The notes under the pieces are model-generated. The model had not been told where the DNA came from, ran no database searches, and saw only the letters and a program-made list of their open reading frames with translations. The translations under genes were made by a program, and so were the position numbers. A DNA stretch of 64,000 nt from positions 1,178,001 through 1,242,000 of the forward strand of contig CAWHGF010000007.1 in the NCBI GenBank assembly GCA_963828825.1, written 5' to 3'. The DNA comes from Bog-473 sp963828825 (GTDB lineage: Bacteria > Actinomycetota > Acidimicrobiia > Acidimicrobiales > RAAP-2). Shown here one piece after another: positions 51,423 to 60,215 of this stretch (position 1 is the first letter of the stretch; the number at the start of each line of letters is the position of its first letter).

Positions 51423-52439
51423 TCAGCCGGCGCTGGCGGCCGCGGCCGGGCCGCCCAACGAGCCGAGGAGGGGCGTGGCGAGAATGAGCTCGCGGGTCTC
51501 CTCGTAGGCGGCCTCGATCACCTCGGGAGCCCGGTCCTCGGCCATGGCCCGGAGCCCCATGGCACGACGCGACTCGGCGCCGGGCTCCAGGCTGATCACC
51601 AGGGTCCCGGCCTCCTGGAGCCGGGCAATCTCACGCTCCATGCGCCGGTGCACCGTCCGCCGCAGCCAGCCGTCGGCCCCGTTGGCGCTGCCGTGGGCCG
51701 CCGACATGGACGAGATGACGACGGCGACGTCGAGCCCCTCGGACCGCAGGACGTCGGCGTTGGTGGCCGAGTACACGCCACCGTCGACGTACTCGGTGCC
51801 CCCGATGTCGACCGGCTGGAAGTAGCCGGGGATGGCGCAGGAGGCGAGCACGGCGGCGGCCAGGCGTGCCGGCGGCGCATCCGCCCGGCCGAAGACGACG
51901 CGGGCCCCGTCCGAGCGCCGGACGGTGCAGATGCGCAGACCGTCCGGCCAGCGGCTGCCCATGTGCTCGTCGAGGCCCCGGGCCCGCTCGGAGATGTCGA
52001 TGCGGCCCCGGGGCAGCAGCGTCATGGCCGCCACGTCGGGCCGGAAGGCCAGCGGTCGCCGGACGACCCGGGTGATGAGGGCGACGGACGGCAGGTTCCA
52101 GGGACGCAGCAGCGAGCCGACCGACGGGGTCGGGAGCGGCTCGGTGTCGGCGGGGAGGATGCGGCGCAGGATGGCGCCGCCCCGGCGCGAGGTGGGCACC
52201 CCGTAGAGCGAGGCCGCCAAGTCCGTGGCGGGCACCCCGACGCGCAGGGCGGCGCCGGTGACGGAGCCGGCGGAGGTGCCCACGATGATGGTGGCCTGGC
52301 GCGGGTCCCAGCTGGTCTCGCGTTGGAGGGCCGACAGGACGCCGGCCTGGTAGGCCTGGCCGACGACGCCGCCGGCACCGAGCACGAGCCCGATCGACGG
52401 AGCCTTGCGGCTCCCGAACCCCGCACGGATCACCTTCAT
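51423..52439 (-). CDS. Patatin-like phospholipase family protein
   Basis: A 338-residue serine hydrolase. The oxyanion-hole motif is LVLGAGGVVGQAYQAG, the nucleophile elbow is VGTSAGSVTGA (GxSxG), and the catalytic Asp is in EYVDGGVYSATNADVL (DGG). ATG at 52437-52439 is preceded by AAAAGGA. It lies 65 bp upstream of the WS/DGAT gene and may share its lipid-storage context. Confidence 0.88.
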   Translation of the reverse strand: MKVIRAGFGSRKAPSIGLVLGAGGVVGQAYQAGVLSALQRETSWDPRQATIIVGTSAGSVTGAALRVGVPATDLAASLYGVPTSRRGGAILRRILPADTEPLPTPSVGSLLRPWNLPSVALITRVVRRPLAFRPDVAAMTLLPRGRIDISERARGLDEHMGSRWPDGLRICTVRRSDGARVVFGRADAPPARLAAAVLASCAIPGYFQPVDIGGTEYVDGGVYSATNADVLRSEGLDVAVVISSMSAAHGSANGADGWLRRTVHRRMEREIARLQEAGTLVISLEPGAESRRAMGLRAMAEDRAPEVIEAAYEETRELILATPLLGSLGGPAAAASAG

Positions 52440-52564
52440 CACCCGTCCTTTTTACCCGGCACCGCCTTTCTGTGCGCAGCAGGCCCCGGGCGGGCACCCA
52501 TCAGCCCAGGCGGACGACGGTTGCGCGGGCCCCCTGGCGCCCGCCGTTACTCTCCGGGGCTGGG

Positions 52565-53248
52565 ATGCACACGACCCGTGGTGACCTGCACCTGATTGCG
52601 GCGCACGTCCTCGGCCGGCGGCGCTTCGCGGTCAGCGGGCACTTCGGCCTCCGGGCGAGTCCGCGGGGTGTGGCCACACCCGCCTTCGGGCCCGAACCCG
52701 AGGTGGTGCGGGTCGCCGGCCCCCACCTCATCCGTGAGGTCGGCGGCGACGCCCGCTCCATGCCGCTCGACGGTGCCACGCTGGCGGAGGTGGCGGCCTT
52801 CGTGGGAGCGGACCTGGCGTCGGACTTCTCGGCGGGTCCCGGCACGCCGCCACCCGGTCCGACCGACCGGGCGCTCCACCTCGACGGCGAGGAGCTCGAC
52901 GCGCTGTACGGCTGGTTCGACCTCGGCTGGCGGGTGCTCGACGTCGTCACGTCGGAACCCGCCTCGGGCCCGGGCTGGTCGACGACACAGCTGTGGCCCG
53001 AACACTTCGATGTGGGCACGGCCCTCGAGCTCGGGGCGGGGCGGGGCGTCAACCTGGGTTTCTCCCCCGGCGATGCCTTCTCGGACGAGCCCTACGTCTA
53101 CGTGGGCCCGTGGGGTCCTGAACGGCCGGGTGCGGCCGGCTACTGGAACGCGCCCTTCGGCGCGGTGCTGCCACGGTCCGCCGTCGACGAGACCGCAACG
53201 TCTGCCGCCTTCCTGCGGCGGGGTCTCGGATTCCTCACGAGTGCGTAG
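52565..53248 (+). CDS. Hypothetical protein
   Basis: I do not recognise the family of this 227-residue protein. It has no signal peptide or transmembrane segment, is rich in Gly, Pro, Asp and Trp, and contains LHLIAAHVLGRRRFAVSGHFGLRA, LWPEHFDVGTALELG and GYWNAPFGAVL. Proteins of this kind are widespread single genes in Actinobacteria. The ATG at 52565 has no clear ribosome-binding site. It is divergent from the patatin gene. Confidence 0.6.
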   Translation: MHTTRGDLHLIAAHVLGRRRFAVSGHFGLRASPRGVATPAFGPEPEVVRVAGPHLIREVGGDARSMPLDGATLAEVAAFVGADLASDFSAGPGTPPPGPTDRALHLDGEELDALYGWFDLGWRVLDVVTSEPASGPGWSTTQLWPEHFDVGTALELGAGRGVNLGFSPGDAFSDEPYVYVGPWGPERPGAAGYWNAPFGAVLPRSAVDETATSAAFLRRGLGFLTSA

Positions 53249-53277
53249 TGTCGCACCGTCGCCGATCGGCGCCGCGG

Positions 53278-53934
53278 TCACGACTCCAGGAAGCGGAGCA
53301 CCGCCAGCACCCGTCGATGGTCCTTCTCGGAGACCGGAAGATCGAGCTTGGCGAAGATGTTGGCGACGTGCTTCTCGACCGCGCCCTCGCTGACGACGAG
53401 CGCGTTGGCAATGGCGGCATTGGAGCGCCCCTCCGCCATGAGCCCGAGGACCTCGCGCTCACGGGCCGTCAGGACGGACAACGAGTCGGTACGACGCGTC
53501 GCCCCCAGGAGTTGCGTGACGACCTCGGGGTCCAAGGCGGTACCTCCTACGGCGACCCGTTCCAACGCCTCGACGAAGTCCTTGACGTCGGCCACCCGGT
53601 CCTTCAACAGGTAGCCGATGCCGGCGGCATCGTCCGCCAGGAGGTCGGCGGCGTAGCGCGTCTCGATGTACTGGGAGAACAGCAGGATGCCCAGCCCCTC
53701 GTGGCGGGCGCGGAGCTCGAGGGCGAGGCGCAGGCCCTCGTCGGTGAAGGTCGGCGGCATCCGGATGTCGATCACCGCGACGTCGGGCGGGTTCTGGGCG
53801 ACCGAGCTGCGCAACGCGGCCGGGTCGCCCACCGCGCCGGTGATGGCGAAGCCCCGGTCGACGAGGAGCTGGACCAGGCCGTCCCGCAGGACGGCGGAGT
53901 CCTCGGCGATGGCGATGCGGAGCGCGCCGACCAT
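53278..53934 (-). CDS. LuxR-type response regulator
   Basis: A 218-residue NarL/LuxR regulator. The receiver has LRIAIAEDSAVLRDGLVQLL, Asp in DVAVIDIRMPPTFTDEGL and Lys in YLLKDRVADVKDF. The C-terminal helix-turn-helix has LTAREREVLGLMAEGRSNAAIANALVVSEGAVEKHVANIFAKLDLPV. ATG at 53932-53934 overlaps the kinase stop, so the two are translationally coupled. It probably controls the adjacent ABC exporter. Confidence 0.92.
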   Translation of the reverse strand: MVGALRIAIAEDSAVLRDGLVQLLVDRGFAITGAVGDPAALRSSVAQNPPDVAVIDIRMPPTFTDEGLRLALELRARHEGLGILLFSQYIETRYAADLLADDAAGIGYLLKDRVADVKDFVEALERVAVGGTALDPEVVTQLLGATRRTDSLSVLTAREREVLGLMAEGRSNAAIANALVVSEGAVEKHVANIFAKLDLPVSEKDHRRVLAVLRFLES

Positions 53935-55334
53935 CAGGGAGTGAGGGGGAGGTCGACGGTGACGACCGTGGGGCCGCCGGGTGGGCTCACGAGGTTCAGG
54001 CGCCCGTCGACGGCGTGGACCCGATCGGTCAGCCCGGCCAGTCCGCTGGAGGAGGACCCGATCGTGGTCAGTTGGGCCCCGCCCGCCCCGTCGTCGCGCA
54101 CGACGAGGCGCAGCCACGTCCCCTGCTGGGCGCAGGACACCGAGGCCCGCGAGGCCCGCGCGTGCTGGGCCACGTTGGCCAGGAGCTCGGCCACGCAGAA
54201 GTAGGCGATCGCCTCGATGGCGGGCGTCGGCCGCGTCGTCAGGTCGACCGAGAGCTCGGTGGGCACCGCGCTGCGGGCGGCCAGCGTGGCGAGTGCGCCC
54301 TCCAAGCCGATGTCGAGCGCCGGCGGGTGGATCCCGCGGGCGATGTCGCGCAGCTCGCTGATGGCCTCCTTGGCCCCCCGGTGCGCCGCGTCGACCAGCT
54401 CGCGCACCCGGTCGAGGTCGACGTGCTCGGGGTCGTCCTCGAGCTTCTCCTTGGCCATGCCCAGCCGCATGGCCAGCGCCACCAGCTGGGCCTGGGTGCC
54501 GTCGTGCAGGTCGCGCTCGATGCGTCGCAGCGTGGCGGCCGACACGTCGACGGTCTGTGTCCGGGCCTGTTCGAGGGTACGCACCCGCGTCGCCATGGGA
54601 TCGGGTCCGAGCAGGCTGCGGATCAGCAGGCGGTCCACGTTGACGAAGCCCCGCATGACCCAGGGCGCCGCGAAGAAGAAGATGGCGCCCAGAATGAAGA
54701 TGGCCACGCTCTGGAGGAAGCCGGTCGGGCCGAATCCGAAGGCGCCCGCCGGGAAGAAGGCCCACGCGAGACCCCACACCGGCGGCCCGCCTCCGTTCCG
54801 GCCGAAGAGCGGGTGGAGAAGGCACGCGAAGGCGTCCCACCACAGGCTGAACGCCACCAGGACTCCGAGGATCGACCACGCGACCTTCAGGGCGAGGTAG
54901 CCCACGGCACGCCAGGCCACACGGTCGCGCAGGCACGACTGGAGCCAGCCCAGGAAGCCGGGGCGCCCGGCGAAGGGTTGGGGGTCCTCCACCGCCTCTC
55001 CGAGCAGGTTGCTCGCCAGGCTGCGTTCGAACCCGCCGAAGCCACGCGCACTCCGCAACGACAGCGCCAGCACGGCCAGGCCGAAGAAGGTGATGGCCAG
55101 GATCAGGCCGGCGGCCATGGTGGACGCCACGAACAGCAGTCCGGCTCCCGCCAGGGCCGAACTCAGAAGGAAGAAGGCCAGCTCGGACCAGACACGCTTC
55201 GTGAAGGGCTCGTGCAGGATGTGGCGCGCCAACTCCCTGGCCCGGACCGCCTGCTCCTCGGTCATGGCCAGCGAGAGCTCGCGCCCACGGATGCGCACCC
55301 GGACGCCACTGTCCTCGGCCTGATCCGGCGTCAC
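53934..55334 (-). CDS. NarL-type sensor histidine kinase
   Basis: A 466-residue kinase. Residues 1-60 are cytoplasmic; several hydrophobic segments form the sensor (about 65-225). HisKA_3 has RRIERDLHDGTQAQLVALAMRLGM (phospho-acceptor His in RDLHDG), and HATPase_c has ELLANVAQHARASRASV and GLAGLTDRVHAVDGRLNLVSPPGGPTVV. GTG at about 55334 overlaps the permease gene downstream of the ABC ATPase by 4 bp, making an operon ATPase-permease-kinase-regulator. Confidence 0.92.
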   Translation of the reverse strand: MTPDQAEDSGVRVRIRGRELSLAMTEEQAVRARELARHILHEPFTKRVWSELAFFLLSSALAGAGLLFVASTMAAGLILAITFFGLAVLALSLRSARGFGGFERSLASNLLGEAVEDPQPFAGRPGFLGWLQSCLRDRVAWRAVGYLALKVAWSILGVLVAFSLWWDAFACLLHPLFGRNGGGPPVWGLAWAFFPAGAFGFGPTGFLQSVAIFILGAIFFFAAPWVMRGFVNVDRLLIRSLLGPDPMATRVRTLEQARTQTVDVSAATLRRIERDLHDGTQAQLVALAMRLGMAKEKLEDDPEHVDLDRVRELVDAAHRGAKEAISELRDIARGIHPPALDIGLEGALATLAARSAVPTELSVDLTTRPTPAIEAIAYFCVAELLANVAQHARASRASVSCAQQGTWLRLVVRDDGAGGAQLTTIGSSSSGLAGLTDRVHAVDGRLNLVSPPGGPTVVTVDLPLTP

Positions 55335-56155
55335 GCGTCCCGCCGGTTGAGCACCCTGGCGCCCAGGCCCAGGGCCGCGGCGCAGTAGGCGACCATGAGC
55401 ACGACCCCGATTGTGGCCGAGAACGAGCCGGACTGCGGCACGACGGCCGCCACGGAGTTGGCGAAGATGAGCTCGGGAGCGTAACGGGCGATGTTCTCCG
55501 ACATGGAGTGGAGCAGGACGGGGGCCAGCATCGTGAAGCCGGCGAACACCGCAATGGCGCCGGCCGTGTGGCGGATGACGGCGCCGAGCCCCAGCCCGAG
55601 CAACGCAAAGAGGGCGAGAAACGCTCCCGACAGAGCCACCACCCGCAGGACGCCGGGCTGGCCGAGAGAGGCCGTCGGTGCGCCTCCCGAGAGCACGGCC
55701 TGGCCCTCGAAGAACGCCACGAAGCTGAGCACCTCACCGATGACCAGGGCGCAGAGCCCGACGACGGCGATCTTCGCCGTCAGCAGCACGCCGCGGCGCG
55801 GCACGGCGGCCAGGGAGGAGCGGATGGTGCCGGTGCCGTACTCGCCGCTGATGACCAGCACGCCGAGGACCCCGAGGGCGAGGGAGGCGAGCGCCAGTCC
55901 GGCCATGGACTGATTGGTCGGATCGAACCCCTGGTACCACCCACGGGGATGGTGCAGCGCGCTCCGGGTCGACAGGAACGTCACCAGCAGCGTCCCGACG
56001 GCGGTGACGAGAAGGGTCCATCGAGTGGAGCGCAAGGAGACGAGTTTGGTCCACTCGGCCCGCATGGCCTGGCACAGCCCGGCGCGCCAGTGCCGGGTCC
56101 CCGCTGAGGCCGGACCGGCGGTGGTGGCGACAGATGTGAGGGCGAACGTGGTCAT
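55331..56155 (-). CDS. ABC transporter permease (ABC-2 type)
   Basis: A 274-residue permease with about six hydrophobic segments. RAEWTKLVSLRSTRWTLLVTAVGTLLV and LGVLGVLVISGEYGTGTIRSSLAAVPRRGVLLTAKIAV are the signature of the ABC-2 membrane subunits paired with a single ATPase. ATG at 56153-56155. Together with the upstream ATPase it probably forms an exporter, perhaps for an antimicrobial or lipid. Confidence 0.9.
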   Translation of the reverse strand: MTTFALTSVATTAGPASAGTRHWRAGLCQAMRAEWTKLVSLRSTRWTLLVTAVGTLLVTFLSTRSALHHPRGWYQGFDPTNQSMAGLALASLALGVLGVLVISGEYGTGTIRSSLAAVPRRGVLLTAKIAVVGLCALVIGEVLSFVAFFEGQAVLSGGAPTASLGQPGVLRVVALSGAFLALFALLGLGLGAVIRHTAGAIAVFAGFTMLAPVLLHSMSENIARYAPELIFANSVAAVVPQSGSFSATIGVVLMVAYCAAALGLGARVLNRRDA

Positions 56156-56166
56156 GGGAGGTCCTC

Positions 56167-57109
56167 TCAACGGGCCGTCTGCGCGTGGGCGCCGACGTGG
56201 TCCAGGGTGTGCGAGCGGTACTCGACCGACGTGCTGGTGAGCTCCATGAAGACGTCTTCCAGCGACACGCGTACGGGCGTCAGCTCGTGCACGGTGAGTT
56301 GCTGATCGGCCGCCAGCTCGCCGATGTCGGCGGAGGACAGGCCCGAGGCGACAATGGCGCCGTCGTCCTCGACGGCGGGCCGGGCCCCGACCCACGAGCG
56401 CGGCGACGAACCGCTGCGGCGTGGGCGTCACGATCCGGACGGCGTCGTCGCTCCGGTGGCGCCCCACAAAGTCGTCGACGCTGGTGTCGGCGATCAGGGT
56501 GCCGCGGCCGATGACCACGAGACGCTCCGCGGTCAGGGCCATCTCGTTGATGAGGTGGCTCGAGACGAGCACCGTGCGGCCCTCCGAGGCGAGGTTCCGC
56601 AACAGGTGACGGACCCAGCGGATGCCCTCGGGGTCGAGACCGTTGACGGGCTCGTCGAAGAGCAGCACGCCGGGGTCCCCGAGGAGGGCGCTGGCGATGC
56701 CGAGGCGCTGGCCCATGCCGAGCGAGAACTTCCCGGCCCGCCGGTCGGCGACCGCCGTGAGCCCGACGATGTCGAGCACGGTGTCGATCCGCGCCAGGGG
56801 GAGGTCGTTGGTCTGGGCCAGCCAACGCAGATGGTTCCGGGCGCTCCGGCCCGGGTGGAAGGCCTTGGCGTCCAGGAGGGCACCGACTTCGCGCAGCGGC
56901 CACGACAGCTCGGCGTAGGCGCAACCGTTGACCAGCGCGGATCCCGCGTCGGGCGCGTCGAGCCCCAGGATCATGCGCATGGTCGTGGACTTCCCCGACC
57001 CGTTGGGACCCAGGAAGCCGGTGACGACGCCGGGGGAGACGGTGAAGCTCAGGTCGTCCACCGCCAACGTCCTCCCGTAGCGCTTGGTCAGCCCGCGGGT
57101 GACGATCAT
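56167..57109 (-). pseudogene. ABC transporter ATPase, interrupted by a +1 frameshift near the C-terminus
   Basis: The ATPase domain is complete: VTRGLTKRYGRTLAVDDLSF, Walker A FLGPNGSGKSTTMRM (about residues 33-47), GKFSLGMGQRLGIASALLGDPGVLLFDEPVNGLDPEGIRW (signature and Walker B) and VLVSSHLINEMALTAERLVVIGRG. The C-terminal DUF4162-like tail reads in frame to QRFVAALVG, then the homologous AVEDDGAIVASGLSSADIGELAADQQLTVHELTPVRVSLEDVFMEL is in another frame ending at 56167. The break lies at 56375-56403, next to CGAGCGCGG. One base fewer gives 314 codons including the stop. The core domain would still be intact. Confidence 0.85.
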
Positions 57110-57312
57110 GGGTCTCCTTCCGCAACCGGGCCCGGACACTCCGCGCCGCCTTCCTCTCAGCATGAGCCGCCGCAGCTGCGCTGAGAATGCCGCTACCGGG
57201 CGTCCCACGCTGGGGATAGCACCAGTCGTCGCCAGGCCAGAGGGGCGGCCTCCAAATGAACTACTGGGAGACAAATCTGGGCCTGCCACGAGCATTTCAC
57301 CAGGGCGGGACT

Positions 57313-57325
57313 TACCATCGCTCAG
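57313..57325 (+). promoter_or_regulatory. Leaderless promoter -10 element of the sigma factor gene
   Basis: TACCAT at 57313-57318, 7 bases before the ATG at 57326, with no ribosome-binding site between them. Confidence 0.5.
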
Positions 57326-58063
57326 ATGGGGGCTCCCCCGACCCTGGAAAGGTCGGACGCCGAGCGGGTGGCGGCGGTCCGGTCCGGCGACCCGCACGCG
57401 TTCGCCGATCTCTACGCGGAGCACGTCGACTCCGTGCGACGGGTGGCCTACCACCTGGTGGGCAATTCGGATGCGACGGACGATGCGGTGCAGGACACCT
57501 TCACCCGCGCCCTGCAGCATCTCGACGACCTGCGCGAGCCCGATCGGTTCCGGCCCTGGCTCCTCTCCATCGCGCGCCACGCCGCCACCGATCAGCTCCG
57601 GGCACGCCGACGGTTCACGTCGCTCGACGAGTCCCGCCACGAACTGCTCGCCTCGGCCGGTCCCGGGCCCGAGTCGGTGGCCGAGGTGCGCGAGCTGGCC
57701 GATCGCGTGCAGGGTTGCGTGGCCGGCCTCTCCAGGCGCGACGCGGCCGCGCTGACCATGGTCGCCCAACTCGGCTTCACCCCCTCACAGGTGGCCGATG
57801 CGCTCGGCGTGTCCCCCGGAGCCGCGAAGGTCGTTGTGCACCGGGCGCGGCGGCGGCTGCGTACCGCGCTGGCCCTGCAGCTGATGATGCAACAGCCGTC
57901 GCTCGCCTGTGCGGCCTTCCAGAATCTCATGGCGGACGATCTCTTGGGGGCGTCCAAGCACATCGAGCACTGCGAGACCTGCCTGGGCCGGGCCGGCGCG
58001 GAGGACGCGCCCCCCGGTTTCAGCTCGGCGCGTTCCGCCGCCGCACAGGGGCCGCCGCCGTGA
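57326..58063 (+). CDS. Sigma-70 family (ECF) factor with a C-terminal zinc-finger tail
   Basis: A 245-residue ECF sigma factor. Sigma2 has HAFADLYAEHVDSVRRVAYHLVGNSDATDDAVQDTFTRALQHL, sigma4 has LTMVAQLGFTPSQVADALGVSPGAAKVVVHRARRRLRTAL. The last 45 residues contain C...HIEHCETC, the Cys-His-x3-Cys-x2-Cys pattern of zinc-binding ZAS anti-sigma domains, on the same chain. Separate anti-sigma genes are absent nearby. Self-inhibition by the tail is inferred. Divergent from the ABC ATPase gene. Confidence 0.88.
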   Translation: MGAPPTLERSDAERVAAVRSGDPHAFADLYAEHVDSVRRVAYHLVGNSDATDDAVQDTFTRALQHLDDLREPDRFRPWLLSIARHAATDQLRARRRFTSLDESRHELLASAGPGPESVAEVRELADRVQGCVAGLSRRDAAALTMVAQLGFTPSQVADALGVSPGAAKVVVHRARRRLRTALALQLMMQQPSLACAAFQNLMADDLLGASKHIEHCETCLGRAGAEDAPPGFSSARSAAAQGPPP

Positions 58064-58072
58064 GAGCAGGTC

Positions 58073-58399
58073 TCAGGTCAGCCCCTCGACCCTGATGGCC
58101 CCGTCCCGCACCGCATCGACCAGGGATTCAGGGAGAGCCTCAGGGCGCCACTGGCCGTCGGAGCCGGAGTCGGGAGCGCAGTCGTCCAGATAGGCGCGCG
58201 CCACCCCGGGCGCGACCAGCGCGGCGAAGAGCGTCGCCTCCTCCTCGGTGAGCTGATCGGCGACGAAGGCGCGCAGTTTGGCCAGCAGCCTGTCGGCCGC
58301 GGCGCGTTCGCTGCCCTTGTCCTCTAGCCCAAGAGCCACGCCTCCTCCGACGCTGCACCGCCCTTCGTGGTTACAGGCGGCGTCGGACGCCGCGTGCAT
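58073..58399 (-). CDS. Small hypothetical protein
   Basis: A 108-residue protein not recognised. From ATG at 58397-58399 it has a Cys-containing start (SDAACNHEGRC), a helical ADRLLAKLRAFVADQLTEEEATLFAALVAPGVARAYLD core and ends in RDGAIRVEGLT. The helical segment is acidic and amphipathic. It ends 9 bp from the sigma-factor stop, convergent. Existence moderately likely. Confidence 0.45.
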   Translation of the reverse strand: MHAASDAACNHEGRCSVGGGVALGLEDKGSERAAADRLLAKLRAFVADQLTEEEATLFAALVAPGVARAYLDDCAPDSGSDGQWRPEALPESLVDAVRDGAIRVEGLT

Positions 58400-58448
58400 C
58401 GGGACAACGCGCGCCTCCGGGCCGACACGCGGCCCCCGGTGGAGGCGC

Positions 58449-60215
58449 TCAGCCGGCGCCGGACGCGGCGGGCGACCCCGGCCAGGCCGGGTAGGAGGGC
58501 GCGCGGTCTGGTGGTGTCGCATAGCTGGTGACCGAGCCCGCCAGCGAGAACATCGGCACGGGACCGGACGGGACCGTGCCGGCTTTGTAGCGGGCGCCGC
58601 CGTTGACGTAGCGCATCAACCCGGGGCCGTAGGTGCCCTCCTCGTCGGGCCCCTTGGCCGTGGCGTCGTACCACAAGAAGGTGTAGTCGGCGGGCGACGA
58701 GTAGCTCGGGAGTGGCGCAGCGCCCTGATAGCCGTACGCTTGGAGCGGCGAAGTGGGCGCGCCGCCGGTCGGCGGGGCGCGGAACAAGCCGGTGGTGAAG
58801 GTGTAGGGCGTGATATCGGGCCCGGCCAGTTGGATGCCCGTGAAGAGCTGCTCAATTGGCGGGATGATTGCCGGAGCGGACAGCGCTGCAGGCGTGGCGT
58901 TGGGCCCGTACCACCAGTGGTACAGCCGGTCGGCGTCACCCGCCGCGACCGGCACCGGCACGCCCAGGCTGGTCACTCCGAACGCGTGCGACCACTCCGC
59001 CTGGTTGTAGTAGCGCCCGAGGGTCGACGTATCGGTCAGGACGATGCCGGTGATGATCCACTCGGGGAAGTAGCCGATGCTGGCGCAGGCCTTGGTGAGG
59101 TAGATCGGCATGATGGGGTCGCCGGCGAAGATCACACTCGTGGCGCCGGACGCTTTGAGCTTTTCGGCGATGGTCGCCGCGTTCGTCGGCAGCGTCGTGA
59201 GGTTGAGCGTGTAGGTGAGGTCGCTGGGCGACGCCATGTTGACGCGGCCGTCGGCGAGCTTTTTGGTGACCGCCGCTTGCAGTTGGGCGAAGCCCGGCGA
59301 AGGCGGCTCCGCCGTCTCGCTCACCACGGCGAACTTGCGCTTCTGGGTGTGCAGGGCGGGGTCGCCGGCCCAGATGGCGTCCTTCCCGCTCAACTTGGCC
59401 ACGACGTAGTCGAGCGTCTCGGCGAGCGAGGTGTCGGCCGTGGGGAGATTGGCCCACTGGAACGGCGCGTTCTTCTGGATCTCGCCGTTGGTGGACGAGT
59501 CGCCGCACACCAGGCAGAGCACGTGCAGGCGGGCCAGCTCGTCCTCGTAGGCGGTGGTCTCACCCGGGCCGTTGATGGACGCGAAGGCGTGGAGTTGTTG
59601 GGCGACGGTGACGGCGTCGGCGTGAGCGGCTACCGGGTCGTTGTCGGCTCCGGAGGCGGTGAAGGGGATCAGGTTCACGTGCCGCCCGTACATTTCGTAG
59701 ATCTGATTGAACATGGCCACGTAGGCCTGGGCGGTCGCGAGCACCTGGGCATTGGTGCCGGCCGCGCTCGAAACCGTCGCCGCCAGGCCGCCCGGCTGAG
59801 CCTGGTAGTAGACGACGTTGATGGAGCCGCCCGACACGCCGCTCGAGGTGGTGCCGCCGTTGGCCCCCGTGAAGATGGGCACGCACGGCGGGGAGTACAC
59901 GGTCGGGATCTTCAGGCGGCCCGTCGCGTGGTCGCACTCGGAGCCCCAGTCGTAGGCGGACGTCCTGCCCACCTTGGCGGCCGCGGCGTAGGTGAGCGGC
60001 ACGGTCGCGTGGCCGATCGACCGGCCGCTCCCCGTGCTCGGCGACGCGGCAGAGGTGGTCCCCTTGTTCTCGTCCGCGGTCGCCGAGACGCCGGCCGCGA
60101 TGAGCGCGGCGACGATGAGGACGACCGGGCCGGCCCGGCGCAGCAGGCTCACCGACGGCCAGGGCCGCTCGGCCCACGCGGGGGCCGCGTCCGGGTCCGG
60201 CTCGGGGTCGCTCAC
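58449..60215 (-). CDS. ABC transporter substrate-binding protein, branched-chain amino acid type, membrane-anchored
   Basis: A 588-residue protein with an N-terminal membrane anchor (LLRRAGPVVLIVAALIAAGVSA, about residues 25-46) and a periplasmic-binding-protein-like (LivJ-type) region: GGSINVVYYQAQPGGLAATVSSAAGT, NLIPFTASG, LARLHVLCLVCG, KKRKFAVVSETAE-like segments, VIFAGDPIMPIYLTKACASIGYFPEWIITG. The GTG start overlaps the upstream fusion gene by 4 bp. The anchor replaces the lipobox usual in Gram-positive binding proteins. Substrate unknown. Confidence 0.8.
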   Translation of the reverse strand: MSDPEPDPDAAPAWAERPWPSVSLLRRAGPVVLIVAALIAAGVSATADENKGTTSAASPSTGSGRSIGHATVPLTYAAAAKVGRTSAYDWGSECDHATGRLKIPTVYSPPCVPIFTGANGGTTSSGVSGGSINVVYYQAQPGGLAATVSSAAGTNAQVLATAQAYVAMFNQIYEMYGRHVNLIPFTASGADNDPVAAHADAVTVAQQLHAFASINGPGETTAYEDELARLHVLCLVCGDSSTNGEIQKNAPFQWANLPTADTSLAETLDYVVAKLSGKDAIWAGDPALHTQKRKFAVVSETAEPPSPGFAQLQAAVTKKLADGRVNMASPSDLTYTLNLTTLPTNAATIAEKLKASGATSVIFAGDPIMPIYLTKACASIGYFPEWIITGIVLTDTSTLGRYYNQAEWSHAFGVTSLGVPVPVAAGDADRLYHWWYGPNATPAALSAPAIIPPIEQLFTGIQLAGPDITPYTFTTGLFRAPPTGGAPTSPLQAYGYQGAAPLPSYSSPADYTFLWYDATAKGPDEEGTYGPGLMRYVNGGARYKAGTVPSGPVPMFSLAGSVTSYATPPDRAPSYPAWPGSPAASGAG

